A stretch of 64,000 nucleotides of DNA from Cenococcum geophilum 1.58 (lineage: Eukaryota > Ascomycota > Dothideomycetes > Gloniales > Gloniaceae). A program made the position numbers and the translations under genes. Under the pieces are notes generated by a model that saw nothing but the letters and a program-made list of their open reading frames with translations, was not told where the DNA came from and made no database searches. Shown here piece after piece: positions 47,841-59,777 of this stretch (positions within the stretch are counted from its first letter, which is position 1; each line of letters starts with the position of its first letter). The stretch spans positions 2,914,001 to 2,978,000 of the forward strand of contig KV748183.1 of NCBI GenBank assembly GCA_001692895.1. The letters run 5' to 3'.

Positions 47841-47922
47841 ATAATGTTACTACGTAGCTAGCTCTTTAAATACTCCGTATACTTAATATTTATACTTCCT
47901 AGTAATATATAGTCCTATAATA

Positions 47923-48934
47923 GGCCGTCGAAATCGGACTCTGCACCTATACGCGGTGATAGCTACAAACCTAGTCTTCGAAGTTCAGATCTAGAGCCAA
48001 CGCAGAGACGTCGCATAGCGTGTGGACAGGACCTGGCGGTGGTTGTGGGCGTTAAGGGCGGTGGTAAAAAAATTTTGGATGGTGAGATCTTGAAAACCAC
48101 TACTGTTGGCCCTCTATAATACGATGACTACTATATTATTCTCCTATTTAAGGCACCTATACGATCTAACATAGATATATAGCATTTAATAGCATCCCCT
48201 AACCCCCAATAGAAAGCATTAATAACCTCTTATATTAACGAACGAGCGAACGCGGAGTAAATGAACGAACGAGTAAATATACGGCCCCTCCTAACCCCCA
48301 GGGCAATCGCCCGCGGAGTATGCGGTTACTCGCCGTTTTTAACTACCGAATACTACCTAGCAGCCTAGATTGCGACCCACGGTTTTCCCTGTCTCCTTTT
48401 AATAAAGTGGTGCCCTTAGAAAGGGCCTAGCTAGGGCCTAGGCATAAAAGATACCCAAATACACAATATATCCCGCTCGCTTATTAGTATTACGGTAGTT
48501 AGAACGGATAAATCCCCCTTACGCCTTTAATGGCTCTAGGGGGGGGAGGTAAGGCGTATATAGCAATAGTCTATAGGAGATAGTATATAGGGGATAGGTA
48601 AGATACGGAACAAGATAATAAGACACAGCAATCGATTAGCAGGGCCTAGCTGGGACGTAGTGAACCCCAGCTTTAATAAGCTAGAGAAGGAAGTAGTGGT
48701 TCCTAAGGAGTTTAAAACATCTAAGGAGGAGGACGTGCTATAGGCCCGTAGGGCCGCTGCTACGTGCAAACATGGCAATTCAGGGTTTTTCATCCTACTA
48801 AGGTGGCTCATAGGGTTTTTCCTTCCCCTAACTGCAGGGTTTTCTTTATGTAAATTATAAGTTTTCCCCCTATGACGGAGTAGTCTGCGTGGGCTAGTAG
48901 GATCTGTATTAGACGTTAATCAAAGAATTACTAC
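47923..48934. mobile_element. Non-coding 1-kb element of unknown class, copy 2
   Basis: A 1,012-bp block matching copy 1 (37711-38721) over its full length, with the same first bases GGCCGTCGAAA. It is flanked by 13-bp duplications TAGTCCTATAATA at 47910-47922 and 48935-48947. The two copies differ mainly by transitions and small indels. Identical 5' ends argue against 5'-truncated LINE debris. A 91-codon open frame at 48536-48811 (minus) is not kept in copy 1. Confidence 0.7.
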
Positions 48935-48947
48935 TAGTCCTATAATA

Positions 48948-49475
48948 TTATTCGCTAAGTACTTAAGAAGATTTGCTCTACCTTTACTAATATAGAGAGT
49001 ATATATAATATATTAATCACTATCTAAGAAAGTTATATAGTTACTATAATGCGTCGGATTAAACTATTAATTAAGCGCTATTCCTTAGATTAATATAGGC
49101 TTTGTATTAATAAAGTCTTTATATTATTCTTTAATACTATTAGTGACGTTAAGTAGATATATATAGAGCTTAGTTTCGGAAGGCTTATTAGCTTAATTAA
49201 TTAAGGAAGTAGATATTAAAGTAACTAGGTAATTTAGATAATTATCCTCCTAAAGCTCCCCTACTATATTAAATATAGGCTTATACTAATCCTTTCCTTA
49301 GTGCTTTATAATATAAAGTTTCCAACGCAATAGATAAAGGAGGACTAATATAGCGTATATAGGAGTCTTATTAATAAGCTTATAATATTTATTAAAGGCG
49401 TACCAGCTCGTAATAATGGTAGAAAGAAGGTGTATATTTAGTTAAAATTGTTCCTATAATATTAGATTTAGCAAG
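48948..49475 (+). other. Unrecognised repeat remnant
   Basis: An AT-rich stretch between the second 1-kb element and family A copy 2. A plus-strand frame with few stops can be read from about 49300 to 49440 (FIKGVPARNNGRKKVYI and flanking residues), suggesting an old coding element, but no family could be assigned. Bases 47846-47909 probably belong to the same remnant. Confidence 0.4.
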
Positions 49476-49896
49476 TATTACGGACGCTTTAAGTACAATG
49501 TTATAACTACTTAGAGAGGAGTCGGAAGAAGCTAGTTGGTTAATACAAGCACGGTTTAGGATAGAACCCGTGGAACTATGTGACGAAGAATAGTAACTAA
49601 GGTTATATAAGGTGCTACGAGAGGAACGTGAGGAATAAAGGGAACTTATGTACCTTACGTATAAGACGTACATTATATATAAGGAGGATTTTATAGGAGT
49701 ACGGTTGTGTATTTAAGGACCCTTAGTCCCTACCTAGATAGTTCCTTTCTTATAGTAATTCTTAGAATATAATTGGAGTTAATCTATTAGGTAACTACTC
49801 CACTAGTTATTATTACGTTGTCAACTTACTTATAATACCTATACACCTAGCCCATTAATAAGTCCACCGTAGTCCCTACTACAAGGCTTTGTTATA
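49476..49896 (+). repeat. 5' LTR of family A copy 2
   Basis: A 421-bp LTR beginning TATTACGGACGC (originally TGTTACG) and ending TTTGTTATA. It is the inverse of 43770-44173 in this window. Confidence 0.85.
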
Positions 49897-52836
49897 TAAT
49901 TACTACCATAGTTACGGTTTTAATAAGTTAAATAACATACCACTAAAAGCAGCTACCATAACGCTATTAACGGCGGCAACTACGTTAGGATTAGGTAACG
50001 ATACTAATATAGCAGACACTAACTTATAACAACCTATAATAGTAGGACAGTTATAAATAATAGTCGATTAGTTGACGGGAGATAATGCGGCACTTAAAAA
50101 TAGGATTAATGGGATAGGGGCAGCAAAGGTTAAGTTACCATTAATTAAAAGATTCTTAGGAGAAAAATCAAAGCTTAAGGGATTTTTTTACGCAAATATA
50201 CTTTAAGGTTGTGTAGGAAGGAACAAAGCTGGCAATAACTATAGATTAAGTAGTATATGCAGGATTATTCTTATTAGGAAGAGCACTTAAATAGTTTAAG
50301 CCTTACCTTATAGAGATATAAGCAAATAGAATAATAATAACGAACTAGGAAGTACGGTTTATATTTTTAAGCTAGAATAGATTTATAGAGTAACTTATAT
50401 AAATGTTTAGGGACCTAGAAGTAATAACTATAGTAAAAAGAAAGCTTTAGGACCTAACGCAACGGACTTTAGCAATTAAGTACACGATATAATTCTAAAC
50501 GCTAGCTACACAACTTAAGTAAAATAATAAGGCGCTTATGGCACAGTATAAACAGGGACCTAAGGCTAAAGTCTAGGACGCAATTATTCTAATAGAAGAT
50601 GCGGATACCCTAAGGGAATTAATAGATTAAGTAATTAAGATCGATAATAGGATCTTCTAAAGGAAACAGGCTAAGAAAGGCTAGGATAGAGTTCCATAGT
50701 TATATAAGACGTAAAGTATGCAACGACTAAAGCCAAATTAGAAACTATAGTATAGTGTAGAGCTAATGGACCTAAGTGGTACTAAAGAAGCCCATAAGAA
50801 ATAGAGTAAGAAATTATAGAAACCTAGAGGTTAAGGATCTAGTAATTACAGGACTAAGGAGCATAGGCTAAACCAGGGATCTTAATAGTAGAAGACGTTT
50901 AGGCGGACTCTATAATAAAGTTAATAGTTTAGAGATAGAGCTTATATAAATTATAGGAAACAGGGTTATTTTGTAAGGGATTGTAAAGATAGTTAGAGTT
51001 ATTATACAATAAAGGGAACTAGACTAATAGTATATAACACACACGTATAAAGGGACGATAGTGTACTACAAGGAACAAAAGAATGTTTAATTAAAAGTTT
51101 TGTGTTTTGTTACAATAACGCATGCTAAATTTATAAAGACGCTAAGTATAGTGCAAGCTATTAGCTATAAGAGCTAGAGTTAAAGGGACTTAGAGGAACT
51201 AAAGAGTTAGATAAAGAATAAGATTAACTCTATAAGCTAGATTAAGATATCACAGTAACGTATAAACAAAGATTAGTAATAATAATAATAAAGTTAGAGT
51301 ACTTATTAATTAACAGCGACGAGGACAGTAAGGGAACCAACTAGGGGTATCCAAACCTCAATAACGCAACAGAAGTAGAGACTGAGACCACTATAAAGCA
51401 AGGTTTAGTAACGGGTATTATAACACCGTTAGATACGGCATCCATTACTTTATAAGACGGAAGGAGTAATATTTAGAAACGATTAAGTAAGCAAACAACT
51501 GCTAGTGCTAGCTTACCACTTAATAAAGGCAAAAGGCCAAAGGCTTAAGATTCTTAAGACGAGATAAGAGATAACTAAGATTCTTAAGACGAGATAAGGC
51601 AAGCTTAAAGACCCATAATAGATAGAAACCGATAGAGTAGAGTAGTAGCTTAGTTTAAAGATATATAAATAAGTTTGGGATAAGAATTCCCAACGGTATA
51701 AGACTCTTAAGACGAGATAAGTGAGATTTAGGACTCTTAAGATGAGATAAGGACATTAGTAAAGCCTAGTTAGACTAAGGCTAGAGCTAAGCTTAAGTTA
51801 GAAGCAAGCTTAGGATTAAATAATCTAAGGGGATAAGAATTCGGAGTATAAATTAGGACACCTATAAGTAAGAGGTAAGGAGCTTCTTTATAGATTAGAG
51901 AATTTATAGCGTAAATAGCAATTAAACTAGGAGACAGATATATAGACCTAGAGGACTTACTAGGGGAATATAGTGTTTAGCCTAAAGATCGAAAAGTTAA
52001 TACTAAGATTAGGAAGTATAAAGACTTTAAGGATTTACTTATAAGACGCAACATAAAGGAAACTATAGAGAAATTTAGGGTAAGAATTACCTTATAGTAA
52101 GAACAGAAACTAGAAAAGAGATCTAGTATATTGGGACGTATAAGGGATAGAGCGCTAGTATAAAGAATTACTAATAGGCCTAAGGTAGGCATATTAAGAG
52201 CTAAGTGGCTTACCGAATTGGAATAAGAAGAGGATCTAGGGATTCTTACTAGGTTTAAAGAATAACACACTAAAGGCTATTATAATGTAGTAATAAAGAG
52301 ATATTTCCTTATAAATAAGCTATATATACTTAAGCAGCTGTACTAAAAGTAGTATAAGCAACGATATAATGACGAGTGGGAAGATTTCTATATATGGTTA
52401 GATAAGAAAGTTATCTAAAACCACCTAATTATAGAGAAGGCTATAACTTATATTAAGGGGGCCTTAATTATAATATTAAAAGATCTAAAGGAGTAATTAG
52501 AGGACTAGAGAAGCAAGAGGTAAATTTTAGTACCCGCGAATAAAGTTATAACGCTTAGATTAATATAAGAGAGGTTTAAACTCTAAGATAAAGACAAACT
52601 AAGAGTTAACCTAAGACATTAAGTATATTATATACTATTATAAATAGTATACGTAGATAATGTATATAATATATATAGAGCACTAAAGGACAAAAATTAA
52701 AAGTATCTAATAAGAATGTATTGGATGACGGATAAGGCGAAGTATTAAAACGCTAAGTATATGCATAGTTGGCACCTAGTAGAAGTTTAAGAATAAGGGG
52801 ACTTAACACTTTAACTAGGAAGATTCCTTATGGAAG

Positions 52837-53028
52837 TGTCACGGAACCCCACCGCAGGGGCCTCCATAGGAGAGCCCCGTGCTCTCGCGTACACCTCGCG
52901 TACAGCTTATATCAGCTACGCGTAGGTATATCACCTCCTTACGCCCTCGACCCTTACGATCGATCGCGCAACGTCTTATAGACTCCTCGAATACATACGT
53001 CTTATAGCCACTGCCCCGTCCCATGACA
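52837..53028 (+). repeat. 5' LTR of family B
   Basis: A 192-bp LTR, TGTCACGG...CCATGACA, GC-rich and nearly free of RIP at its left end. Confidence 0.9.
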
Positions 53029-53229
53029 TTACGTTGCGCCTTTTTACCACTAACACCCAGCCTATAACCAATTCTACGTCTCTATAATACTATAGGCGCT
53101 GCCAGAAGCAGCGTGCCTATAAGTTACCTTACTTTATACTTCTAAGGAACCCACAATAGTAAGACGATATTCCTTACTAGCTACTATATTAAACCTAAAG
53201 AACAATCTAATACCTATACTTAACCTATG

Positions 53230-56200
53230 ACGCCAATTAATCCCAGGAGAATTCGATTTATCAGCCCTAGCCTTAACCCCTAAGGAGATGGACACCGACA
53301 ATGTCTTATCTTTTATTAACTATATAACTACGGACAAGTAAGCAGAAGGGCTATTACCCATCAAAATCGAAATACGAGACGCTAAGACATTTGTAAAAAT
53401 GGTAGCACGAGAACCCGATAAATACTACCGCCTTCTATAGAACTACCACCTAAAGCTTATATAAGCCGAGATGCGTACTACCTAAGATCGCGATATTATC
53501 CAAGACCTATAAGCTCGCGAGGCACTCGCCAACAACACGCGTTAAGAAACCGAAGATGACCTCCACGTGTCTAAACGCGACGTTTAATAGTTAAAGAAGG
53601 CTAAGATTGCACTTATTGCTATAGTTACTAAAAGAGAAGGCATAATTAAATACCTATAATCTTAGCTTAATAAGCACATTTATAATAACGCTAGACACCT
53701 CTCTACTGTATATAACGCCACTTAAGTCTCTACGCCCCCAGCAACTTTACCTACTTAATACTTAATAAAGAGTTAGTGTTGAGTAGCCTTACCTAACGGG
53801 AACCCCTACTAAAGCAATAATAAAAGCTATAACGACTAAACCTAAGCTGCTACTATAGGGTCTAATGTACGTTACCCTAATCCCCTAGTTTTTTAGGGAG
53901 ACCGCAAAGAATACAGCTACTGGAAGATGTAAATCCGTAAGAAACTAACTTAGAGCGCCTGCCTTTTTCCTACGGAAGACACTAAGATTGGCTATATTAT
54001 TAGGCGAATAAAGGGTACACTATTTAATAGACTCTTCGCCCAATAGGAGACTAATGGCCCCTAAAAGTGGCAGTCCTACTAAGAAGTCCTTAACAATCTT
54101 AACCTAATATACCGTAACTATAACCTACTGGCCACCAACTAAGCTAAACTACGTGCCCTAAAGATAAGCCCTACCGAATTATTTAATAAGTTTTATATTA
54201 AATTCTAGGAATATACCGGAGCCCTCGCCCAAGACGATACTAAAGACTAGGAAGATCTCCTTAAAAAAGTTACTTATCGCCTTAGTTACGCAGCCGCTAG
54301 CTATAACTACAATAATGTTTATAATATGGTAGCAGCTATACGGAAGATTAAACGACAACTAAATCAGATCGCTACTATAAACCCCTACCTAAAGACCTCC
54401 TTATAGAAGCCCTCTGGACCTACTAAACCACCGACGCCTACTACCCTAAGTAATACTACTGGTCCTAATATTGACCTTTTTATACTAACCTTCCCGCAGA
54501 AGCTACTAGATGGAGAATATAAGCTACTCTAGAAGCTAAAGCGTTGCTATAGATGTCGTTAAGAAGGCTGTTATAGCTATAGCCTAAACTGCCTAATGGC
54601 TAGGTTTAGCAGCCGCCGCCTAATACCTAACTTAGTACCTCGAACACTAAATACGTCGCTATATACTACTACCGTATAAGACAAAGACGTAGTAATAGCG
54701 GTAGAGTCGGATACGGAAATAGAAAACGCCAAGTTCTAGCCCTAAGTCGTAGGTTGGGACGCCCTGACGATAAGGGGATCTATATATCGGCCTACTTAAT
54801 AGATAACTCAGTAAAGATAAATGGACGGAAATAGATAGTTTTACCCGTAATAGGAACTACTACCAAAAAATAATATAAAAGCCGTTCCATAATTAATTGC
54901 GGAGCTACCAATAAATTTATAGATACCTAATTTGTGCGTACTTATAACCTACCTACCTTACCCCTTACTAAAGCCCGCGCCCTATAACTCGCCGACGGTA
55001 GTTATACCGTATAGAAGATTACCTATATAGTATAACTCTACCTAGATATAAATGGGCACCAGGAAGAACTTTAGGCCTATATTACACTACTTACTAACTA
55101 CCCTATTATCTTCGGAATAAACTAGCTTAAATAATACAACCCCGCCATTGACTGGAAAAAGAGAGAAGTAACCTTTAACTCTAAATACTGTAGAGAGACC
55201 TGCCTAGGACATAGCCTAGCCACCTCTATCTACTCCCCAGGATACTAACCTAAGGAACCCCTTATTACTTTACCTACGACTAACTGCTACTACGTAAGTG
55301 CTGCGGCCTTCTACCGCATAGCACGTAGGAAAGGCTGGACCGTTACCGCAGCCTCCTAATTATAACTATATAAGCTTAATAAAGAATAGGACTACGTCCT
55401 CTACAGTAACAGGATAGACATAGTTAACCTCCTAGAAAACGATACCCCTATAGAACTCTATGGACTTTTACCTTTAGACTTTAAGAAGTTTATAAAGCTT
55501 AAAAAAGGACTTACCAATAAGGAACTCTGTAAGCTCCTCCCTAAGAGGTACTATAACTTTATTAACGTATGCTTATAAAAAAGCGTAGATATACTCCCCC
55601 TATATCGACCTGATAACTATACTATTAATATTAAATAAGGAAAAACGCCACCCTATAAGAGACCCTACTTAATGTTAAAAGACGAACTTCTAGTTGTTAA
55701 AAAGTATATTAACGAACACCTTGATAAAGGGTTTATTCGCCCTAGTATATTCCTAGTAGCTGCCCCTATTCTCCTTACTAAGAAGCTAGGAGGAGGTATT
55801 TAATTCTGCGTTGACTATAGAGGACTTAACGCTATTATGATTAAGAACTAATACCTTATACCGCTTATACGTGAGACTCTTAAGCGGCTTAGCTAAGCTA
55901 AAATCTATACCAAGCTCGATATTATTGCCGCCTTTAACTGCCTCCGAATATAAGAAGGTGACAAATAGAAAACCGCATTCGTATCGCGCTTTAGCCAATT
56001 CGAATATACTATTATACCCTTTGGCGTATATAACAGCCCAGGCAGCTTTTAAAGCTATATTAATAACGCCTTACGGGACTACCTTAACGACTTCTGCTCT
56101 GCGTACCTGGATAATATACTTATTTATAGCGATAACCCTTCTAAGCATACTAAGCACGTTTGAAAGGTCCTACAGCGCCTTAGGGACGTAGGACTTTATA

Positions 56201-58650
56201 TTAATTTAAAGAAGTGCGAATTCTTAGTTATAAAAGTAAAATACCTTGGACTAATTATTACTACTAAGGGTGCCTATATAAACCCTGAGAAGGTACGTAT
56301 AATTACTAAATGGCAAACCCCTAACTGCATTAAAGACGTATAAGCTTTCCTCGGTTTTGCTAACTTCTATTAAAAATTTATATACAACTTCTTGGGTGTT
56401 GTAGCACCACTTATAGCAATAATGTGAATAAAGGGCCTTTCTGCAAAAGGAAGAAAAATATATTTACGTTTTATTTAGACGCCTAAATATAAGAAGGCGT
56501 TCCAAGACTTTAAAGATACTTTTACCAAAGCACTTATCCTAGCTTACTTTATATTAGGACGACAACTCTATCTTAAGACTAACTCCTTAGACCACGTTAA
56601 CGCAGGCGTCTTTTTCTAAATGGGCGACGACGGTCTTCTCTACCTAGTCGCATTCTATTTATCTAAGCTTACACTATAAGAATGTAACTATAAGATCTAT
56701 AATAAGGAACTTCTCGCGATTATATAAGCGTTCGAGGAATTCTAACCGGAACTCTTTTTAGTAGAACCTAACTAGCCAACTAAAGTCCTTACGGATTATC
56801 GCAACCTTAAGTACTTTATAACTATAAAACAGCTAAACTAACGCCAAGTACGCTAGAACGAGTTCCTCTCTGGTTTTAACTTTAAAATTATATATAGGCC
56901 AGGAGTATAAGGTACTAAGCCTAATAGCCTAACACGCCGCTTATAAGACCTTCCTTAGTCCAAAGATAACCTTTATAACTAGTTCCAATAATAGATAATC
57001 CTAAAAGCACGGAATTTAGCCCTAGGTATGCTACTTATAATAAAGCTAACTATACCTTAGCTCCACACTATAGAACTAGAATTACCTCCTAAAATTAATA
57101 AGCTTATTACTACGGTATATAACACCTCTGTTAACCCATTACTGTATTAACTTATTACCGCAAAGACCGCCGGCGCCCGTACGCTGCCGACTAAACTCTA
57201 AAGCTTAGGCCAGATTAATATAGCAGCCTTAGAAGTAAAAGAGAACAGGCTCTATTATAGAGGCCGTCTATTTATCCCTAACTTAGAAAATCTATAACGG
57301 CAACTAATCTAAATGGCCTATAACCTCTAATTAAGCGGCCACCCAGGTAGAGGAGGAACCTATAAGCTTCTTAGCTAATACTACTTCTAGCCTAAAATAA
57401 TAGACTTAGTTGAACGCTTTATAGGCGCCTACTACGGTTATAAGCGCGCTAAGGCCTTTAATACAAAGTACCAAGGACTACTACACCCTCTACCAGTACC
57501 TATATAACGATGGGTAGATATCGCCATAGATTTCGTTGTTGACCTACCACCCTATAAGCGATATGGCCGTACCTATAAGAATATCCTTATAATAATATGC
57601 CGACTTATAAAAAAGCGCCACTACGTCCTAACTAAAGGCGTAGCTATTAGCGATGTTACTAACGCCTTCTTTCGCGAAATCTACCGATTATATGGGTTAC
57701 CTAACTTAATTATGTCTAACTGAGGCACATAGTTCGGCTCTAATGTATGGAGACGAATCTGCTAACGCCTTGGCATCTCCGTTAAGATGTCTATATTTTT
57801 CTACTACGAAACTACTAGGTAACCGGAAAACGCTAATGCTAGTATAAAAGCGTACCTACGATAGGTAGTCACCTATAGTTAAGATAACTAGGTAGATCAC
57901 CTCCTACTAGGTAAATTTGCAGCGAATAACTATGTCTTAACTACTACAGGACTTACCCCATTCTTCGCGAATAAGGGATATTACCCCCAATCTGGCATAG
58001 AACTACCAGAACCTATTAATAAGAAACTACTATATAGAAAACGCCTTAAGATGCTACTTGCTGACTAGCATATAGACCGCATAAAAAATCTACTTAACTA
58101 CTGTAAGGGAGAAATGGCCTGGGCTTAAGCAAAGTAGGCCTACTTCGCCGACTGTTATAAAACGCCACTACCGGAGATGCGTGTTGGCGACTGGGTATGG
58201 CTAGATATACGTAATATCTCTACGCAGAGGCCTATAAAGTTACTTAATTATAAGAACCTCGGCCCCTACCTAATTAAATAAGTTATTAATAGGGGAGCCG
58301 CATATAAGCTAGAGCTCCCACCTGCCCTAGCCACCCGCGGGATATGGCCTGTATTTCACCTATAGCTACTATATCTTTACCAGCCTAACCCCTTACCGGG
58401 GCAGATATAGCCTAAACCCCTACTAGTACTAATCCGAGACGAGAACGAAGATAAGAACCACGAGGAGTGGACCGTTAAACGAATTATTAACTCTAAATAC
58501 TTTAGTAAAGGTAAAGGACAACGGCTCTACTACAGAGCTATATATACAGGATTTGACATAGACTAGCTAGAATGGTAACTATGGGAAGACTTCAAAAATA
58601 TAAAGGATCTAATTAGCGACTTTTACTACGCGAACCTATAGAAACTGGGC
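53230..58650 (+). pseudogene. Family B gag-pol, RIP-inactivated
   Basis: Gag precedes a protease box INCGATNKFID near 54889-54930 (DcGA expected). RT is at about 55680-56270, with NEHLDKGFIRPS, FCVDYRGLNAI and the catalytic box [10 protein letters not shown] at 56101-56130 (second Asp now Asn). RNase H follows (NYKIYNKELLAII near 56690-56730). The integrase has the zinc-binding start GHPGRGGTYKLL near 57340 and the core WVDIAIDFVVDLP near 57510-57555, with the second catalytic Asp now Asn (IMSN) near 57713. The end has a chromodomain-like run, EEWTVKRIINSKYFSKGKGQ then LYYRAIYTGFDID, at about 58465-58570. Frequent TAA/TAG codons show it is dead. Confidence 0.9.
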
Positions 58651-58989
58651 CTAAGCAGAGATTTTATACTTAATCCTCTATGGGAGCCCTTATAGAGTTA
58701 AACCGTTGTATATTACCACGTAGGGGCAAATTACCGTTAGATTGCTGTTAGATTGCGGCAAAGTGCAATCACGTGACCGGAATATCATTAAGATGTCTAG
58801 GAACTTTAACCGGCGGTCGAAGTTGTCTAATTGGTTAGATTCTTAGATGCCAAGCCTTATTACATGACGTTATTTTAAGCCTTTAGCAATACCCCCCTTT
58901 TCTTCTTTTCTATACCCTAAGTGTCCCTTCTATATATATATAGTAACCACAGCGTCGCCAGAGCTCCGCCTCTATAGGAGGGGGGGTAG
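58651..58989 (+). other. Family B 3' UTR
   Basis: Non-coding. It contains the palindrome with arms AACTTTAACC/GGTCGAAGTT at 58802-58824, also present in the CRV1 tail, and sequence near 58728-58778 that recalls the GGCAAATTGCC/CACGTG repeats of the Copia LTR. Confidence 0.55.
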
Positions 58990-59181
58990 TGTTATAGAAC
59001 CCCACCGCAGGGGCCTCTATAGGAGAGCCCCGTGCTCTCGCGTACACCTCGNGTACAGCTTATGTCAGCTACGCGTAGGTATATNACCTCCTTACGCCCT
59101 CNACCCTTACGATCGATCGCGTAACGTCTTGTAGACTCCTCAAATACATACGTCTTGTAGCCACTGCCCCGTCCCGTGACA
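58990..59181 (+). repeat. 3' LTR of family B
   Basis: A 192-bp copy of 52837-53028. It starts TGTTATAG (RIP of TGTCACGG), contains three N positions, and is followed by GGAAG. Confidence 0.9.
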
Positions 59182-59245
59182 GGAAGAATGCCTAGATAGA
59201 CGATAATAGTAGGAATGTCTAGAGAATACCTGTCTATGGCATATT

Positions 59246-59769
59246 TGTTAGTTACACAAGGGGGATATTACGTAGCTACGGTTCGTAGATAGTATAATAA
59301 TTATTATTCTTTTTATTCCAAGAAAGGGGAAAGGTAAGGAACTTAAGGTTCCTTACCACGCTAGTGCCGCGGCAATACGTGACGGCAACTTGCCTTACGT
59401 GACGGCAATTTGCCGCATATGGCGGCAATTTGCCCTATTCCTAACACTAGCAACTCTTCTTTTTATAGTTACTATCTACAAATACCTATAGATTGCTACT
59501 ATACAAAAGTATAAAGCTAAGGGGAAGAAGGAAAAGAGGAAGGGTGTTAGGGGGTTAACGCGAAGACAAGTGGGCCGCTAAGGCGCTAGTAGTAAGCGAG
59601 CTAATAGCGATTTTTTATGCCGGGCATGGAAAATCCTAATTAGCTAGATCAATGAATAGCGTCGGCAGAACTCCACACCGCCACCTAAATTAATTAGGTG
59701 TAGCGCTCTTGGCAAGAATTTAACCAATTAGATAACTTTAACCGGTGGTTAAAGTTCTATAAAATCTTA
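59246..59769 (-). mobile_element. 3' end of a minus-strand Copia-type element
   Basis: An LTR at 59246-59446 (TGTTAGGAATA...GTGTAACTAACA on the minus strand) is homologous to the Copia LTRs at 30556 and 47646. Next to it, 59447-59769 matches the Copia 3' UTR and continues into the palindrome module seen in CRV1 (59609-59635 and 59734-59756). There is no 5-bp duplication across the LTR alone (ATATT versus CTAGC), so it is not a solo LTR. The rest of the element presumably lies beyond the family A copy 3 that follows. Confidence 0.7.
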
Positions 59770-59777
59770 ACTTCTTT

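Larger units (their letters stand above)
52837..59181 (+). mobile_element. Complete chromodomain Gypsy element, family B
   Basis: A 6,345-bp element with 192-bp LTRs (52837-53028 and 58990-59181) and GGAAG duplications at 52832-52836 and 59182-59186. It is inserted in family A copy 2. Internal order is gag, protease, RT, RNase H, integrase, C-terminal chromodomain-like region. Excluding N positions, the LTRs differ at ten sites, all transitions, so divergence since insertion is RIP-type. The pol frame is less damaged than in CRV1. Confidence 0.92.
49476..59245 (+). mobile_element. Chromodomain Gypsy element, family A copy 2, interrupted
   Basis: A plus-strand copy of family A. Its 5' LTR is 49476-49896. 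Gag begins 41 bp downstream at 49937, with the start codon now ATA. A zinc knuckle is seen at 50938-50990 (AYINYRKQGYFVRDCKD, first Cys now Tyr). The sequence is broken at 52836 by another Gypsy element and resumes at 59182: the joined flanks match family A copy 1 near 40810-40865 (inverted) once one GGAAG is counted. It is broken again at 59246 by a Copia-type LTR. Its RT, integrase and 3' LTR are not in the window. Confidence 0.82.

Noticed and set aside
48536-48811. 91-codon frame within the 1-kb element copy 2
   Set aside because: It is not open in copy 1, so it is not the coding content of the element.
52769-53024. Open frames across the family B 5' LTR
   Set aside because: They span the junction of two elements or read LTR sequence; no protein is expected.
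59246-59446. Solo LTR
   Set aside because: The flanking five bases differ (ATATT and CTAGC) and the adjoining 59447-59769 is homologous to a Copia 3' UTR, so it is the end of a larger element.
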